Assembly (NCBI RefSeq): GCF_037072025.1
Contig: NZ_JAXHDD010000013.1
Span: 24,548-88,547 of the forward strand
Reading direction: 5' to 3'
Source of the DNA: Pseudogracilibacillus sp037072025
Lineage (GTDB): Bacteria > Bacillota > Bacilli > Bacillales > Amphibacillaceae
Length of the DNA stretch: 64,000 nt
Shown one piece after another: positions 16,914 to 25,483 of this stretch. Positions within the stretch are counted from its first letter, which is position 1; each line of letters starts with the position of its first letter. The position numbers were made by a program, and so were the translations under genes. Under the pieces are notes generated by a model, which saw only the letters and a program-made list of their open reading frames with translations, searched no databases and was not told the origin of the DNA.

Positions 16914-17394
16914 ATTGAAATGTGAAAAACAAATTAATAATCAGTGGTACTGCATTAATTTACGAATACGCTAATCTCCTAGGATACCTTAATATCATAT
17001 TCCGTGCGCAACAAGTTAAATCTCAATAGCAATTAATGAATTAATGTATCAATTATCGGAATATTTCTTTAATTTATCGATGAGCGTTCGGGTCAATTCT
17101 AAAAGTAGTACAAAAATGGATACTACATAAATATATTCAAAAACCATTACAGAAAATGATGGAAGATTTAGTCATTTCTAAGTTATACATCATTTATTGT
17201 AACCAAAGTTTTCTAAGGGAAAAAATAGAAAACCTTAGTTCTCGCCAAGCCTTAAGTTGCACTTAGTTAGTTACCCAAATTGCACGGAAAATCCTATTCA
17301 TTGTACAAGCAAAGGACTTTGTATTTGTGTATAGCAAAATTGCGGGAAAATCCAAATAGTATTGAAATCCCATTTATATCCATTTAAGAATCGC
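16914..17394. other. Intergenic, likely eroded 5' part of an IclR gene
   Basis: No open frame is supportable. Because an IclR C-terminal fragment follows at once, part of this stretch is probably its unreadable N-terminal half. Confidence 0.3.
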
Positions 17395-17646
17395 ACTTAC
17401 AACCAGAGCCGCATTAATTAATCAATTTCAAAAAATAAGACAAGATGGTTATTGTATCGCTGAAAACTCGTATTTTAAAATTACACAGGTATTGCTGTTC
17501 CAATTAGAAACCATATGGGAGAAGTTGTTTCCTCACTATCCACTATTGGCAGAACAAGCAGGTTTCATGAAAAAGGTATTCTTAAAATTGCTAATAAGAT
17601 TAAACAATATGCACAAAAAATATCAGAACTTTTAGGATGCTATTAA
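17395..17646 (+). pseudogene. IclR regulator C-terminal fragment, frameshifted
   Basis: Legible as ALINQFQKIRQDGYCIAENS, then after a one-base deletion in an A-run near 17482, TGIAVPIRNHMGEVVSSLS and IANKIKQYAQKISELLGCY. It follows the C-terminus of the IclR at 36506-37288 nearly residue for residue, so it is a relic of a close paralogue. Confidence 0.8.
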
Positions 17647-17825
17647 TAATATACTCTTCCAGACACTAATGATCGCATAGTTGTAGATACAAATCCATGG
17701 ATTGTTGATGAGTTTATTTATCTAGTTTTTTAAAATAGTTCCATATACAAGAACACAAGCCTATAACTCTTTATGCTTTACAGTATAATAGAGTTATCTT
17801 CAAAGATAGAGGAGTGTTAGGAAAA

Positions 17826-19049
17826 ATGAATGAAAAATACAATGCAATTGTAGTAGGTGCTGGTCCGGTTGGTTTAACAGCTGCATTAGCACTTCGAAAT
17901 AAAGGTATTTCATGTTTAGTTATCGAAGCAAAACCAAAAGATCATCCGCGTCCTGGAAGTAGAGCAATTTATTTACACAATGCAACGTTGGAATTATTAG
18001 AAGAAACGTCTCCAGGATTAGGTTTTGAGCTGGCGAGAAATGGTGTAATTTGGCCAATTGTAAGAACCTTATTTCAAGGGAAAGAAGTATACTATCGTAA
18101 TTATGGCGTAACGGATAATACTAATACCGAAAAATTGCCACATTTCACTTCATTACATCAGCATGAGATTGAAAAATATTTATATCAGCACTGTGTAAAG
18201 AAAGATGTAAATTTTATGTGGGGAGATGCTATCAAAACTGTCGATAGTTCTAAAGAAAAGGTGACACTCACAACCGAGAGCGGAAAATTATTGGAGACGA
18301 AATATGTCATCGGTTGTGATGGAGGACATTCAGTTGTTCGCAAAGAAGTAGGTATCGAATTTGAAGGTCCACGTACGTATGATACATTTTTGGTAGTAGA
18401 TGTGGATGAAGACTTAGATAATCCGCTCCCACTCGAAAGAACGTTCCATTATCAACATCCGGCTATAGAAAAACGAAATGTATTGATGGTGCCATTTAAA
18501 AATGGATGGCGTATTGATTTGCAGCTTTTGGAAGATGATGATGTAAACGAATACATGTCGATTGACGGGGTAAAAAAATGGCTTCCAAAAGTAATGGATC
18601 CGAAATATGCGGAGCGTATTACATGGGTTTCTTCTTATCGATTCCACCAAGTTGTTGCAGATTCATTTACAGATAAGCATAGACGCGTTTTGTTAGCGGG
18701 AGAAGCGGCTCATTTGTTTGCACCATTCGGGGCAAGAGGACTCAACTCTGGTGTACCTGATGCACTTATTGCTGTTAGAGGGATTGACCTAGCATTAAAG
18801 GCCGATAATAAAAATGATCGTTTAGAAGCTATCGAAGCTGCGGCAACCGAGAGAAAAATTGCAGCAGAGTGGAATAGAAATGCATCAACTACGGCGCTTC
18901 AACATATCCAAGGAAATTCTCCGAAGATGAATATGAAACGGGAAGTTGCTGCTTCCTTATCTGCTGTCATTCCGAAATTAGGTCGTTGGTTGGAAGAAGG
19001 ACCATATGGACCGAAATATGGTCCACCCGAATTAACCACGAAATATTAG
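17826..19049 (+). CDS. FAD-dependent aromatic monooxygenase (class A)
   Basis: 407 residues of the PheA/MhpA/UbiH-like FAD_binding_3 group, which hydroxylate aromatic rings with NAD(P)H and O2. The dinucleotide motif GAGPVGL is at residues 11-17, the DG motif (GCDGGHSVVRKEVG) near 168, and the GD-type motif appears as LLAGEAAHLFAPFGARG near 295, with Glu in place of the usual Asp. The C-terminal thioredoxin-like domain of phenol hydroxylases is absent. ATG at 17826 is preferred because GAGGAG lies 11 bases upstream; a GTG 12 bases earlier overlaps that site. The next gene starts 13 bp after the stop. A broken, rearranged homologue lies at 34590-35566. Confidence 0.88.
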   Translation: MNEKYNAIVVGAGPVGLTAALALRNKGISCLVIEAKPKDHPRPGSRAIYLHNATLELLEETSPGLGFELARNGVIWPIVRTLFQGKEVYYRNYGVTDNTNTEKLPHFTSLHQHEIEKYLYQHCVKKDVNFMWGDAIKTVDSSKEKVTLTTESGKLLETKYVIGCDGGHSVVRKEVGIEFEGPRTYDTFLVVDVDEDLDNPLPLERTFHYQHPAIEKRNVLMVPFKNGWRIDLQLLEDDDVNEYMSIDGVKKWLPKVMDPKYAERITWVSSYRFHQVVADSFTDKHRRVLLAGEAAHLFAPFGARGLNSGVPDALIAVRGIDLALKADNKNDRLEAIEAAATERKIAAEWNRNASTTALQHIQGNSPKMNMKREVAASLSAVIPKLGRWLEEGPYGPKYGPPELTTKY

Positions 19050-19062
19050 GAGGAGGATTTTC

Positions 19063-19614
19063 ATGACATTGATATTTGATCAATATGATTTGAAAGGCGA
19101 GACTGCTTTATTAAATGATATCGCTGGGACTGTTTTACAATTACCATGGTTTGAAAAAGCGGGTCATTATAATCAAGAGACTGAAACGAAACTAGAACTG
19201 TTATTAGATGAATTACATGTTCATCATTATGAAATAGAGTGGATTTCCAAAAATACGCTAGCAGAGAAGTTAAATACAGTTTCCTTTGGAGACTCAAAGA
19301 TATGGAAGGCTTTAAAAGAACTCCCGACTATTTATACAGAAAAAATAGAGGAAAAAGAATTGGAAGAAGCATGGAATATCTTGCTGAATGATTTACCTGA
19401 GCACCTTTTTCATTTCATATTTGAAAAAGCTTATGAACTCTACCAAAATGAAGAAGAAATTCACCATTTAATAAATCAAGCTTATTATGTCTCCACTTTA
19501 ATTGCATTAGCTAAACTTGCAGGTGAAGAGATTGTTGCTGATAAACTTACAAATATAATTGAAACTGGAAATGTAGTGGTAGGTTTTCAACGAGAGAAAA
19601 TATATCTTCTATAA
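19063..19614 (+). CDS. Unknown acidic protein paired with the monooxygenase
   Basis: 183 residues, acidic and probably all-helical, with no signal peptide, membrane segment or motif I recognise. Leucine-rich stretches and an EEKELEEAWNILLNDL segment suggest a helical bundle. It follows the monooxygenase by 13 bp with a strong GGAGGAGG site, and a terminator closes the pair. The decayed second monooxygenase (34590-34700) is also followed, after a ribosome site, by an ATG and four codons ending in a stop, so the pairing seems ancestral. A reductase is unlikely (no flavin or iron-sulfur motif). A chaperone, regulator or substrate-delivery subunit is possible. Confidence 0.7.
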   Translation: MTLIFDQYDLKGETALLNDIAGTVLQLPWFEKAGHYNQETETKLELLLDELHVHHYEIEWISKNTLAEKLNTVSFGDSKIWKALKELPTIYTEKIEEKELEEAWNILLNDLPEHLFHFIFEKAYELYQNEEEIHHLINQAYYVSTLIALAKLAGEEIVADKLTNIIETGNVVVGFQREKIYLL

Positions 19615-19623
19615 AAGTATGTA

Positions 19624-19667
19624 GGACGTCACAAAGTACAATACTATGTGGCGTCCATTGCTTTTTG
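19624..19667 (+). terminator. Terminator after the monooxygenase pair
   Basis: GGACGTCACA pairs with TGTGGCGTCC (10 bp, one G-U), loop 13, followed by ATTGCTTTTT. Confidence 0.85.
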
Positions 19668-19910
19668 TATTTAAAACAGAGATATGTAGTATAATTTGAT
19701 GAAAAACCCTTAAGTCTGTAAATAGCTAATCAAAAGTTGAGCCTTATAATGTTTGTACTTTTAGCAGCAAAAGGTGATACATGAACCTATTGCGAAGCCC
19801 TCCCACTTTATACATTTGAGAAGGTCCAGCCGAATACATTCTACCAATAAGTAAGGTAACAAAGTAGACTAATGACAAGCCTAATCGTAGGAATCGTAGG
19901 AACTAGCTTG

Positions 19911-20180
19911 CTAAAAAGAATCGCTTACATAAGCAATTTCATGTCTAAAAATAAAAAGAAGCCACTGGCCCTTCATAATAAACACGTTCACCCCAACTGG
20001 TTGAGTTATGACACCCATCCCTGCGACAAGTACAATGATAACTCCAAACCAAATAGGATCGTATCCTAAAGTATTCACTACCACAGATTTACCTTCTAGA
20101 CTTTCCTTTATCGCTATTATTTTAAAATCTTGATGATAGGTAATTGGACGATCTGAAACTTTTTTAACATTTGGTTTCAA
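19911..20180 (-). mobile_element. Chimeric remnant: IS3-type OrfA N-terminus joined to a TRAP DctM fragment
   Basis: The open frame begins with PNVKKVSDRPITYHQDFKI, then AIKESLEGKS, the look of the N-terminus of IS3-type OrfA/helix-turn-helix transposase proteins. It then passes without break into VVVNTLGYDPIWFGVIIVLV, then GMGVITQPVGVNVFIMKG, the C-terminal membrane segment of the large TRAP-transporter subunit DctM. The frame ends soon after. Neither half is complete, so this is a junction of two relics rather than a gene. Confidence 0.6.
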
Positions 20181-20253
20181 TTTTATTGTTCAATCTCAGT
20201 AAAATGGTTTTACTCATCTCAACTCCTCCCTTTATTCGATTTAAACCCCCGTG

Positions 20254-20515
20254 TTGACATTGTTTTGATATTAAATGTTATCCGCCAACATTGACTTTGC
20301 TTGTCCGTATAGGAGTGTTCGACGCAGGGATGCCAAAAATATGCTAGTGGAATTCCCTGCGACATACGTTAACAGCGGACAAGTGAATGTCAGGCAGCTA
20401 CACTGTGGCTCCGTGCCGTATACCTTGGATTGACCAAATTGTCTGAAAATAGGGTATTTTATAAAGGCTTTGTTATTATTATGAACACAAAAACCCCGAA
20501 TAATAGGCTCTTTTT
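20254..20515 (+). ncRNA. Possible structured RNA unit, unassigned
   Basis: A consensus -35 TTGACA (20254-20259) is followed by nested perfect stems: CTTGTCCG (20300-20307) with CGGACAAG (20376-20383), enclosing CGCAGGGA (20323-20330) with TCCCTGCG (20354-20361). A GGCA/TGCC stem follows, then an AU-rich hairpin ending in six T near 20510-20515. The -10 match (GTTATC) is poor. No coding frame covers the region, and it resembles no riboswitch or housekeeping RNA I know. Confidence 0.3.
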
Positions 20516-20593
20516 TAAAAAGTGTTCATTCTTCAGGGTATAGTCCACAACAATAAGGGATTTTTACCAAAAATGTAAAATATGTTCTTGCTC

Positions 20594-21871
20594 TTATGAA
20601 ACAAAGTCTTGAAATTTTTTGTAAAACTTAATGAGACCCACCGCTTTTGCATGCTGACTGTGAAATGGAATGGGTTTTAGCTTTTCGACTTTTAGCGGAT
20701 TATTCATTTCTCCATCATTGATAATCGCATTTGCAATTACTTTCCCTAACATGGAAGCCATTGCAGCCCCATGACCACCATACCCAAAGGCAAAATACGT
20801 TCCATCTTCCAACTGTCCAATATATGGGAGCATGTCTTTTGTAAAGCCTACTTTTCCACCCCACCGATATTCGATAGGAGCACTTTTTAGTTGCGGAAAA
20901 ACATTTAGCATCCCTGTATGCAAGTCATCGTACATCCGTTTTAGTCCATGCATACTTGCAGCTCGCCCGGATCCACCGAAGGCAAGTCGATGATCACCCG
21001 TTCTCCGAAAATAATACAATAGATTTTTTGAATCCGCTATGGCACGATTATTCGGAATTAAATCATTCATCAATTCCTCTGTTAACGGTTCAGTGGAAAT
21101 CATAATACTTTCTACAGGAACAACTGCGTGCTTAATTGTTTGATGTAAATCACCAGAGTAAGCATTTGTTACAATGACAATTTCATTTGCAAGAACTCTC
21201 CCATTTGAGGTGTGCACAATAACTCTGTTATCTTGTCTTTCCACACGCACTGCCTCAGAATATTCAAAGATCCTTCCATCAAGTTGAACGGCTGCTTCAG
21301 CAAGGCCAAGTGCATAATTTAAGGGATGAAAATGAGCACTTTTTTTATCTACACGACCTCCATGATAAAAATCAGTATGTAATTCTGTATTCAAAGAATC
21401 TTTTTCAATAATGGTAATTTCTTCGTAGCCAAGTTCTCGTGCCATAAACTCCTGTTCCTTTTTCATGCTCTCGAGATGAGATGGTTTGTACGCTGCATAA
21501 AAATCTCCATTCCGTATAAAATCACACGAAATATGATGTTTTTCAATAATTCCTTCAATTAAATCAATTGAGTCTAAAGAAAGTTGCCACATTTCTTTTG
21601 CTGTTTCGATTCCGTACTTATTAGCCCATTCTTGCATAGTACCAAGATAACCAGTAAGTACTTCACCTCCATTTCGTCCACTCGCTCCACTACCTATCCT
21701 TTCTTTTTCAAGAACGATTGTTTGACAGTTTTTACTTTGTAAATGATAGGAGGTTGAAAGGCCAGAATAACCGCCTCCAATGATGACCACGTCGCACTCA
21801 TGATCTCCCTCTAACTTCGGAAAATTAGTTCGTTCATTTGCTGTTGCTTCCCACATAGATAAAAAATTCAT
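20594..21871 (-). CDS. FAD-dependent amine oxidoreductase, PuuB/OrdL-like
   Basis: 425 residues of the D-amino acid oxidase (DAO) family. The FAD motif VVIIGGGYSGLSTSYHL is near residue 30, SGASGRNGGEV follows near 65, and the C-terminal GGHGAAMASMLGK closes the flavin site. Gamma-glutamylputrescine oxidase (PuuB/OrdL) has the same architecture, and the gene lies downstream of potA in a polyamine cluster, so oxidation of putrescine or a derivative is likely. Sarcosine- or glycine-type substrates remain possible. I take ATG at 21871 (AGAAGG 8 bases upstream) over GTG three codons earlier. Confidence 0.82.
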   Translation of the reverse strand: MNFLSMWEATANERTNFPKLEGDHECDVVIIGGGYSGLSTSYHLQSKNCQTIVLEKERIGSGASGRNGGEVLTGYLGTMQEWANKYGIETAKEMWQLSLDSIDLIEGIIEKHHISCDFIRNGDFYAAYKPSHLESMKKEQEFMARELGYEEITIIEKDSLNTELHTDFYHGGRVDKKSAHFHPLNYALGLAEAAVQLDGRIFEYSEAVRVERQDNRVIVHTSNGRVLANEIVIVTNAYSGDLHQTIKHAVVPVESIMISTEPLTEELMNDLIPNNRAIADSKNLLYYFRRTGDHRLAFGGSGRAASMHGLKRMYDDLHTGMLNVFPQLKSAPIEYRWGGKVGFTKDMLPYIGQLEDGTYFAFGYGGHGAAMASMLGKVIANAIINDGEMNNPLKVEKLKPIPFHSQHAKAVGLIKFYKKFQDFVS

Positions 21872-21960
21872 TCTTTTCACCTTCTATTAATGTAATAATT
21901 AAGTATAAAATGTCTACTATAATAATAGATTGGGGTCTCAAAAATAAACCTTTCCTTCTA

Positions 21961-23052
21961 TTATTGAACTACTGCTTGATCAATATCTTCTTGATAAATA
22001 AAACAATCGGCCTTATTCCAGGTAACATATCTTTTCGTATTTTCTTCAATTTTCGTGCCGTTTGCAGTTTTAATAAGTAATTTTTGTCCATCTGCCAGTT
22101 CAGCAACAACTTTTGTTATAGAACCTATATATATATAATCTTTAATAGTTACTTCTAGCTGACTATCTTCACTTGTTTTTTTCTGGCAAAATGAAATATT
22201 TTCCGGTCTTATTGATACTTGGACTTCTTGTCCCACACTTAATTGTTCATCGTTTTTTGTAAGTAACGATTCTTTACCTACTTCTATTTTTAAATTGTCT
22301 TTTTCGACTTTTGCTATAACCCCATTTAAAATGTTTGTGTCCCCAATAAAATTAGCGACGAATAACGTTTTAGGAAATTCGTATATTTCGTGAGGAACAC
22401 CTACTTGTTCAATTTTCCCATTATTCATAACAACGATTCTGTCAGACATGGTAAGTGCCTCTTCCTGATCATGGGTAACATAAATAAAAGTAATGCCTAG
22501 CGATTGTTGCAAATGTTTTAGCTCTAATTGCATGTGTTTACGAAGTTTTAAGTCGAGAGCTCCAAGAGGTTCATCTAATAACAATACTTTGGGATTATTA
22601 ACGATGGCACGTGCTATAGCAACTCTTTGTTGTTGTCCACCGCTTAATTGAGTTGGCTTGCGATTATAATAGTCTTCTAATTGGACAAGTTTTAAAATAT
22701 TGGTTACGCGTTCTTTGATTTCTTGACTTTTAAATTTCTTCATTTTAAGACCAAATGCGATATTGTCAAACACATTCATATGGGGAAACAAAGAATAATT
22801 CTGAAATACCGTATTCACTTCACGATTATATGGCGCAACATCATTCACTTTCGAATTGTTAATCCACACATCTCCCGTGGTTGGTTGTTCAAACCCCGCA
22901 ATCACTCTTAAAGTTGTTGTTTTTCCACACCCTGAAGGACCTAATAAAGTTAAAAATTCACCAGGTTTAACTTCCAGACTAATATTATCGACTGCCTGAA
23001 GATCACCATACTTTTTTGTAATATTTTCTAAACGTACAATTGGCTCTACCAA
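21961..23052 (-). CDS. potA: Spermidine/putrescine ABC transporter ATPase PotA
   Basis: 363 residues. Walker A GPSGCGKTT is at 38-46, the signature LSGGQQQR near 140, Walker B with the D-loop (VLLLDEPLGALD) near 160, the switch histidine in VTHDQEEAL, and a C-terminal TOBE regulatory domain (QEVQVSIRPENISF). These features and the genes for PotB, PotC and PotD upstream identify the energising subunit of a polyamine importer. The start is TTG with GGAGGG 6 bases upstream. It is separated from potB by the GNAT gene and an insertion-laden pseudogene, so it may need its own promoter. Confidence 0.92.
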   Translation of the reverse strand: MVEPIVRLENITKKYGDLQAVDNISLEVKPGEFLTLLGPSGCGKTTTLRVIAGFEQPTTGDVWINNSKVNDVAPYNREVNTVFQNYSLFPHMNVFDNIAFGLKMKKFKSQEIKERVTNILKLVQLEDYYNRKPTQLSGGQQQRVAIARAIVNNPKVLLLDEPLGALDLKLRKHMQLELKHLQQSLGITFIYVTHDQEEALTMSDRIVVMNNGKIEQVGVPHEIYEFPKTLFVANFIGDTNILNGVIAKVEKDNLKIEVGKESLLTKNDEQLSVGQEVQVSIRPENISFCQKKTSEDSQLEVTIKDYIYIGSITKVVAELADGQKLLIKTANGTKIEENTKRYVTWNKADCFIYQEDIDQAVVQ

Positions 23053-23221
23053 CTGAATCCCTCCAATTCAATTTAACCTTAAAGTAAGATGTTATACTAC
23101 AATATCATTTAACCACTTACAAACATTAATTCATTTGTCTAAAAGGTTGCTTAAATACTTTACATCTCGTAAATTCAATAGTATATTTCATGCTTTTTTA
23201 AGTACTCAACTTGTGCTACTA

Positions 23222-23515
23222 CTACTCCACATAGTCCTCATTTACCCATTCCATGCAAGCAGCATTGTATAACGATTCTTCATCATCTAGTAAATAATTT
23301 GCAATGACTTTTTAAAAGTAAAACCAATTTGTTTTTGAAATGTTAGAACAGAATGAAATATTTCATTCCTCACTACTGCTTTGACATAGTTTTCTACGCT
23401 CATTTGTGTCGCATATTTATGATAGTTAGGCATCCGGCCGCCAATAATAATACTTTTTTTAAATTAAATTCTTTATATACTCGTCTTCGTTCCTCATATA
23501 AACCTCCATCTCGAC
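23222..23515 (-). pseudogene. GNAT acetyltransferase paralogue, 3' half
   Basis: Minus-strand reading GGLYEERRRVYKEFNLKK, IIIGGRMPNYHKYATQMS, then a frameshift and VIANYLLDDEESLYNAACME, ending at a TAG (23222). It matches the second half of the intact GNAT at 24703-25347. The missing first half is found at 24180-24470, so the gene was split by the DNA between them. Confidence 0.85.
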
Positions 23516-23522
23516 TCGCTCC

Positions 23523-23770
23523 GCTCTTCGAGTCACACTATCAGAAAAAACAATTTTCAACCTTTAATAACCAGATTCTGGCATTAAAAAATTGGTTATA
23601 CGATTGTACCGATGTTTGTATGGAAAGTACCGGTAAATATTGGATCCCTGTTTCCAATTTACTTGAAGGTGAAATTAATGTCACCATTGCGAATCCTAAA
23701 TGGGTTCGTGCAGTAAAAGGAAATAAAGATGATAAGTATAAATATACTTTCCTTCATCTACCTGTAATTT
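23523..23770 (+). mobile_element. IS110-family transposase fragment
   Basis: Reads SHYQKKQFSTFNNQILALKN, then CTDVCMESTGKYWIPVSNLL and NVTIANPKWVRAVKGNKDD, the DEDD-domain region of IS110 transposases (MESTGKYW-PV and NP-W-RAVKGNK are typical). Both ends of the gene are missing and no bounding repeats are seen. Confidence 0.8.
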
Positions 23771-23800
23771 AAAAGTTGTATTATGCTTGTTCATTACAAA

Positions 23801-24070
23801 ATTATTCAGCGCACTGACGCGATTCAGCGGTTTCAGTCTATCATTCAGCGATCTGACCGATTATTCAGCGCAAACCCCATGATATTCAGCGGGATTTACA
23901 ATTATTCAGCGAATTACAAAATTATTCAGCGCACTGACGCGATTCAGCGGTTTCAGTCTATAATTCAGCGATCTGACCGATTATTCAGCGCAAACCCCAT
24001 GACATTCAGCGGGATATTCAATTATTCAGCGAATTACAAAATTATTCAGCGCACTAACGCGATTCAGTGA
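23801..24070. repeat. 120-bp tandem repeats built from ATTCAGCG at about 20 bp
   Basis: Two full 120-bp units and the start of a third are almost identical. Inside them ATTCAGCG starts at 23804, 23822, 23843, 23863, 23884, 23904, 23924, 23942, 23963, 23983, 24004, 24024 and 24044, with a variant at 24062, spaced 18, 21, 20, 21, 20 and 20 in a repeating order. One plus-strand frame happens to stay open but shows no protein features. Confidence 0.9.
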
Positions 24071-24179
24071 TTACAATCATCAGATAACCATTAAAAAAAA
24101 GTGCATTTTTTGTGGCTTATTTGGTGTGCCCTTAGAAATATTTTACATAGAAGTGTTTCACTGATTTTGTTTTCACACT

Positions 24180-24470
24180 ATTTCCTACCGAGGTTCCATG
24201 TTCCGGTAATTAGGATCTACTCCGATCTCAATGCCGTATAAATTGACTCCATTTTTCTTTATGATTACGAATATACCTATCGCCAAAAATTTCTTCGTAT
24301 GTATGGTCTTCCTCGTAATCGTTAAATTAACAATTAAACTTAATGCACAACCAACAATTTTCGCATCATATTCTACATATACCTGCCTCGTGAAAAAATG
24401 GGTAACTGACTTTCTATATGTTCATATTTAAGTGACATTCTTGCCCAAAAAAACGATAAGGTATTGCCGA
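24180..24470 (-). pseudogene. GNAT acetyltransferase paralogue, 5' half
   Basis: Reads KYEHIESQLPIFSRG, VYVEYDAKIVGCALSLIVNF, then with a frameshift DHTYEEIFGDRYIRNHKE and NLYGIEIGVDPNYRNM. This aligns with residues 40-125 of the intact neighbour (24703-25347). It breaks off near 24190, just where the other half (23222-23515) should continue. Several frameshifts are present. Confidence 0.8.
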
Positions 24471-24702
24471 TAAACATATAGGCTAAAAACTCTCCATTTT
24501 TCTCTAAAAATTAAGAACGGATCTTTAGTTGGCTTATTTTTTCATTATCGCTCTAATGTATCTACGGATTTTTATAACAAAGGATGAATTTTCCTCCGTA
24601 AAACATTCAACATGACTTCAAACCCTTTCATATTCGAACAATTTTTCATCAAGCATACGAAACAGATAATTTTACCACTTTAATATCCCTTTTCTATACT
24701 TG

Positions 24703-25347
24703 TTAAGCACGATAATCCGTATTTTCCCACTCCATTATCGTTGCATATTCCAAAGAAGCTTCATCACCTATTAAATAGTTCGCCTTTACAGACCTTATTT
24801 TAAAACCATTCTTCAGTTGGAAACATAGGACAGGGTCAAAAATTTTCTGCTCCTCTACTTGTTTCACATATTCTTCTGCCGTCAATGTATCAGCATACTG
24901 ATGATAATTAGGAATACGCCCACCAATAATAATGCTTTGTAAATTCAGCCGTTTACAAAGATTTCTTCGTTCTTCATATAAATGGCGACCGATTTTTAAA
25001 TTGTGATAATCCGGATGAACGACCACATCAATTCCATATAGATTTCTCCCTTCTGGGTTATGGTTTGCAATATAATTGTTCCCAGAAATTTCTTCAAATG
25101 AATGGTCATCCCCATATTCATTATAATTGACAATAACACTTGAAGAGGCTCCAATAATTTTTCCATCATATGCTACACAAACTTGCCCTTCTGGAAAAAT
25201 TTCAATATGACTTTCATAATGTTTTTTCTCAAAAGCAATATTAGGATTACCAAAAGCAGCTTGGGCAACCTCTATGACTGCTTCAATATCTACTATTTGT
25301 ATTTCACGAATCACTATATTTTTTTCCAAGCAGGATATGTCTGACAT
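24703..25347 (-). CDS. GNAT-family N-acetyltransferase in the polyamine cluster
   Basis: 214 residues. The acetyl-CoA binding region is seen as GIDVVVHPDYHNLKIGRHLYEE around 125-146 (motif A), preceded by VAYDGKIIGASSSVIVN. Acceptor unknown. Its place between potB and potA suggests acetylation of a polyamine or of a breakdown product. Similar GNAT domains are fused to carbon-nitrogen hydrolases in YhcX-like proteins, but no hydrolase domain is attached here. A diverged, broken paralogue lies immediately downstream. Confidence 0.8.
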   Translation of the reverse strand: MSDISCLEKNIVIREIQIVDIEAVIEVAQAAFGNPNIAFEKKHYESHIEIFPEGQVCVAYDGKIIGASSSVIVNYNEYGDDHSFEEISGNNYIANHNPEGRNLYGIDVVVHPDYHNLKIGRHLYEERRNLCKRLNLQSIIIGGRIPNYHQYADTLTAEEYVKQVEEQKIFDPVLCFQLKNGFKIRSVKANYLIGDEASLEYATIMEWENTDYRA

Positions 25348-25483
25348 GTTCCATCCATCCCTTCTAATCTTAAAGTAAATTTAGTTAAATCTCTGTATAC
25401 TTTCCCTCTAAAGGTTTGCCAATGCATAAAAATGTTTTTCGTTTCGGTAGATTCATAACAATCGAAAAAACGGTTTCCATCCG

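Noticed and set aside
23783..24070. A 95-residue protein encoded by the ATTCAGCG repeats
   Set aside because: The frame is open only because the 120-bp unit lacks stops in that phase; there is no ribosome site and the octamer falls at different codon phases within the unit.
23801..24070. CRISPR array
   Set aside because: The repeated cores are only 8 bp, spacers are 10-13 bp and are themselves copied every 120 bp, and no cas genes are present.
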